Of a stretch of DNA of 6,089 bases, positions 5,762-6,089 are shown one piece after another (positions within the stretch are counted from its first letter, which is position 1; each line of letters starts with the position of its first letter). The DNA is taken from contig JBEILF010000158.1 in assembly GCA_040379385.1 (NCBI GenBank), positions 1-6,089 of the forward strand. The letters are read 5' to 3'. The DNA comes from UKL13-2 sp040379385 (lineage in GTDB: Bacteria > Pseudomonadota > Gammaproteobacteria > Burkholderiales > Usitatibacteraceae). The notes below the pieces were generated by a model. That model saw only the letters and a list, made by a program, of their open reading frames with translations, made no database searches and was not told the DNA's origin. Made by a program: the position numbers and the translations under genes.

Positions 5762-6089
5762 GTTGCGCCAAATTTGTAGGGGCGTTGTTCTTAGCTCGGG
5801 ATGTGGCGCATAGCGTCCATCTGAACACCCGCTCCTTTTCCAAACACTCCGCGCTTAACGAGTTCTACGACAACATCGTGGACTTGGCTGACAAGTTTGC
5901 CGAAGCGTATCAGGGCAGGCATGGGCTGATTGGGCCTATCACGCTGCAATCGGCAAAGAAGACCACCAACATCTTGGAGTTCTTGCAGGACTCTCTCGCA
6001 GAGGTGGAGAAAATGCGGTATGACGTATGCGAAAAGACGGACACGCCCATTCAGAACATCATTGATGAGATTGTGGGGCAGTACCTGTC
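5758..6089 (+). CDS. DUF5856-like small helical phage protein, Dps/ferritin-like pattern (partial, 3' end missing)
   Basis: An open frame of 110 codons starts at the ATG overlapping the portal stop (ATGA) and runs off the window end. The start reads MSCAKFVGALFLARDVAHSV and continues HLNTRSFSKHSALNEFYDN, IVDLADKFAEAYQGRHG. This resembles the phage DUF5856 family as I remember it. The sequence is mostly amphipathic helix. The arrangement also resembles Dps proteins, which store iron and protect DNA: HLN recalls the HWN of Dps, and His30, Asp45 and Glu49 keep the spacing (+15, +4) of the Dps ferroxidase ligands. Asn34 replaces the Asp usually four residues after that His, though Glu35 and Asp38 are close. 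Family assignment is from memory, and the iron role is inference. The C-terminus cannot be judged. Confidence 0.7.
   Translation, partial: MSCAKFVGALFLARDVAHSVHLNTRSFSKHSALNEFYDNIVDLADKFAEAYQGRHGLIGPITLQSAKKTTNILEFLQDSLAEVEKMRYDVCEKTDTPIQNIIDEIVGQYL

Overview
The window is a segment of a tailed double-stranded DNA bacteriophage (Caudoviricetes): the start of the DNA-packaging and head module, with every gene on the + strand. The anchors are an ATPase/nuclease that is clearly a terminase large subunit and a 705-residue portal protein of the P22-like type. That portal type suggests a podovirus-like head and neck, although no tail genes are visible. No host gene, tRNA, integrase or CRISPR array is present, so the host cannot be named. 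The mixed coding composition and the poorly characterised small proteins resemble environmental (aquatic, metagenomic) phages more than a model phage; this is an impression, not a proof.

Layout. Positions 1-258 are non-coding. They hold seven copies of a 14-bp direct repeat, most at a strict 16-bp period, then a GC-rich inverted repeat and a 24-bp block of pure A/T. Next come the terminase small subunit (259-714) and large subunit (638-2152), which overlap by 77 bp. A small cassette follows: a 136-residue, probably beta-rich protein (2152-2562) bounded on both sides by the same 28-bp sequence. The upstream copy is the real 3' end of the terminase gene and the downstream copy is a non-coding relic of that end. 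After it lie a conserved phage protein of unknown function (2607-3023), a protein with an HELTH zinc-protease-like motif in an AT-richer patch (3027-3647), the portal gene (3644-5761), and the start of a small helical protein cut by the window end (5758 onward). The last resembles DUF5856 and has residues spaced like a Dps/ferritin ferroxidase site.

How it works together. Genes from 259 to the end are tightly packed, with stop/start overlaps of the TAATG and ATGA type or gaps of a few bases, apart from a 44-bp gap that contains the second repeat copy. This looks like one transcription unit with coupled translation. The small terminase would recognise the packaging site, the large terminase would cut and pump DNA, and the portal would be the channel it docks on. 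The repeat array just upstream of the small terminase gene is a reasonable candidate for that recognition site, or for a replication origin. The most unusual points are the repeat-bounded cassette after the terminase, the iteron-like array, and the Dps-like residue pattern in the last gene.
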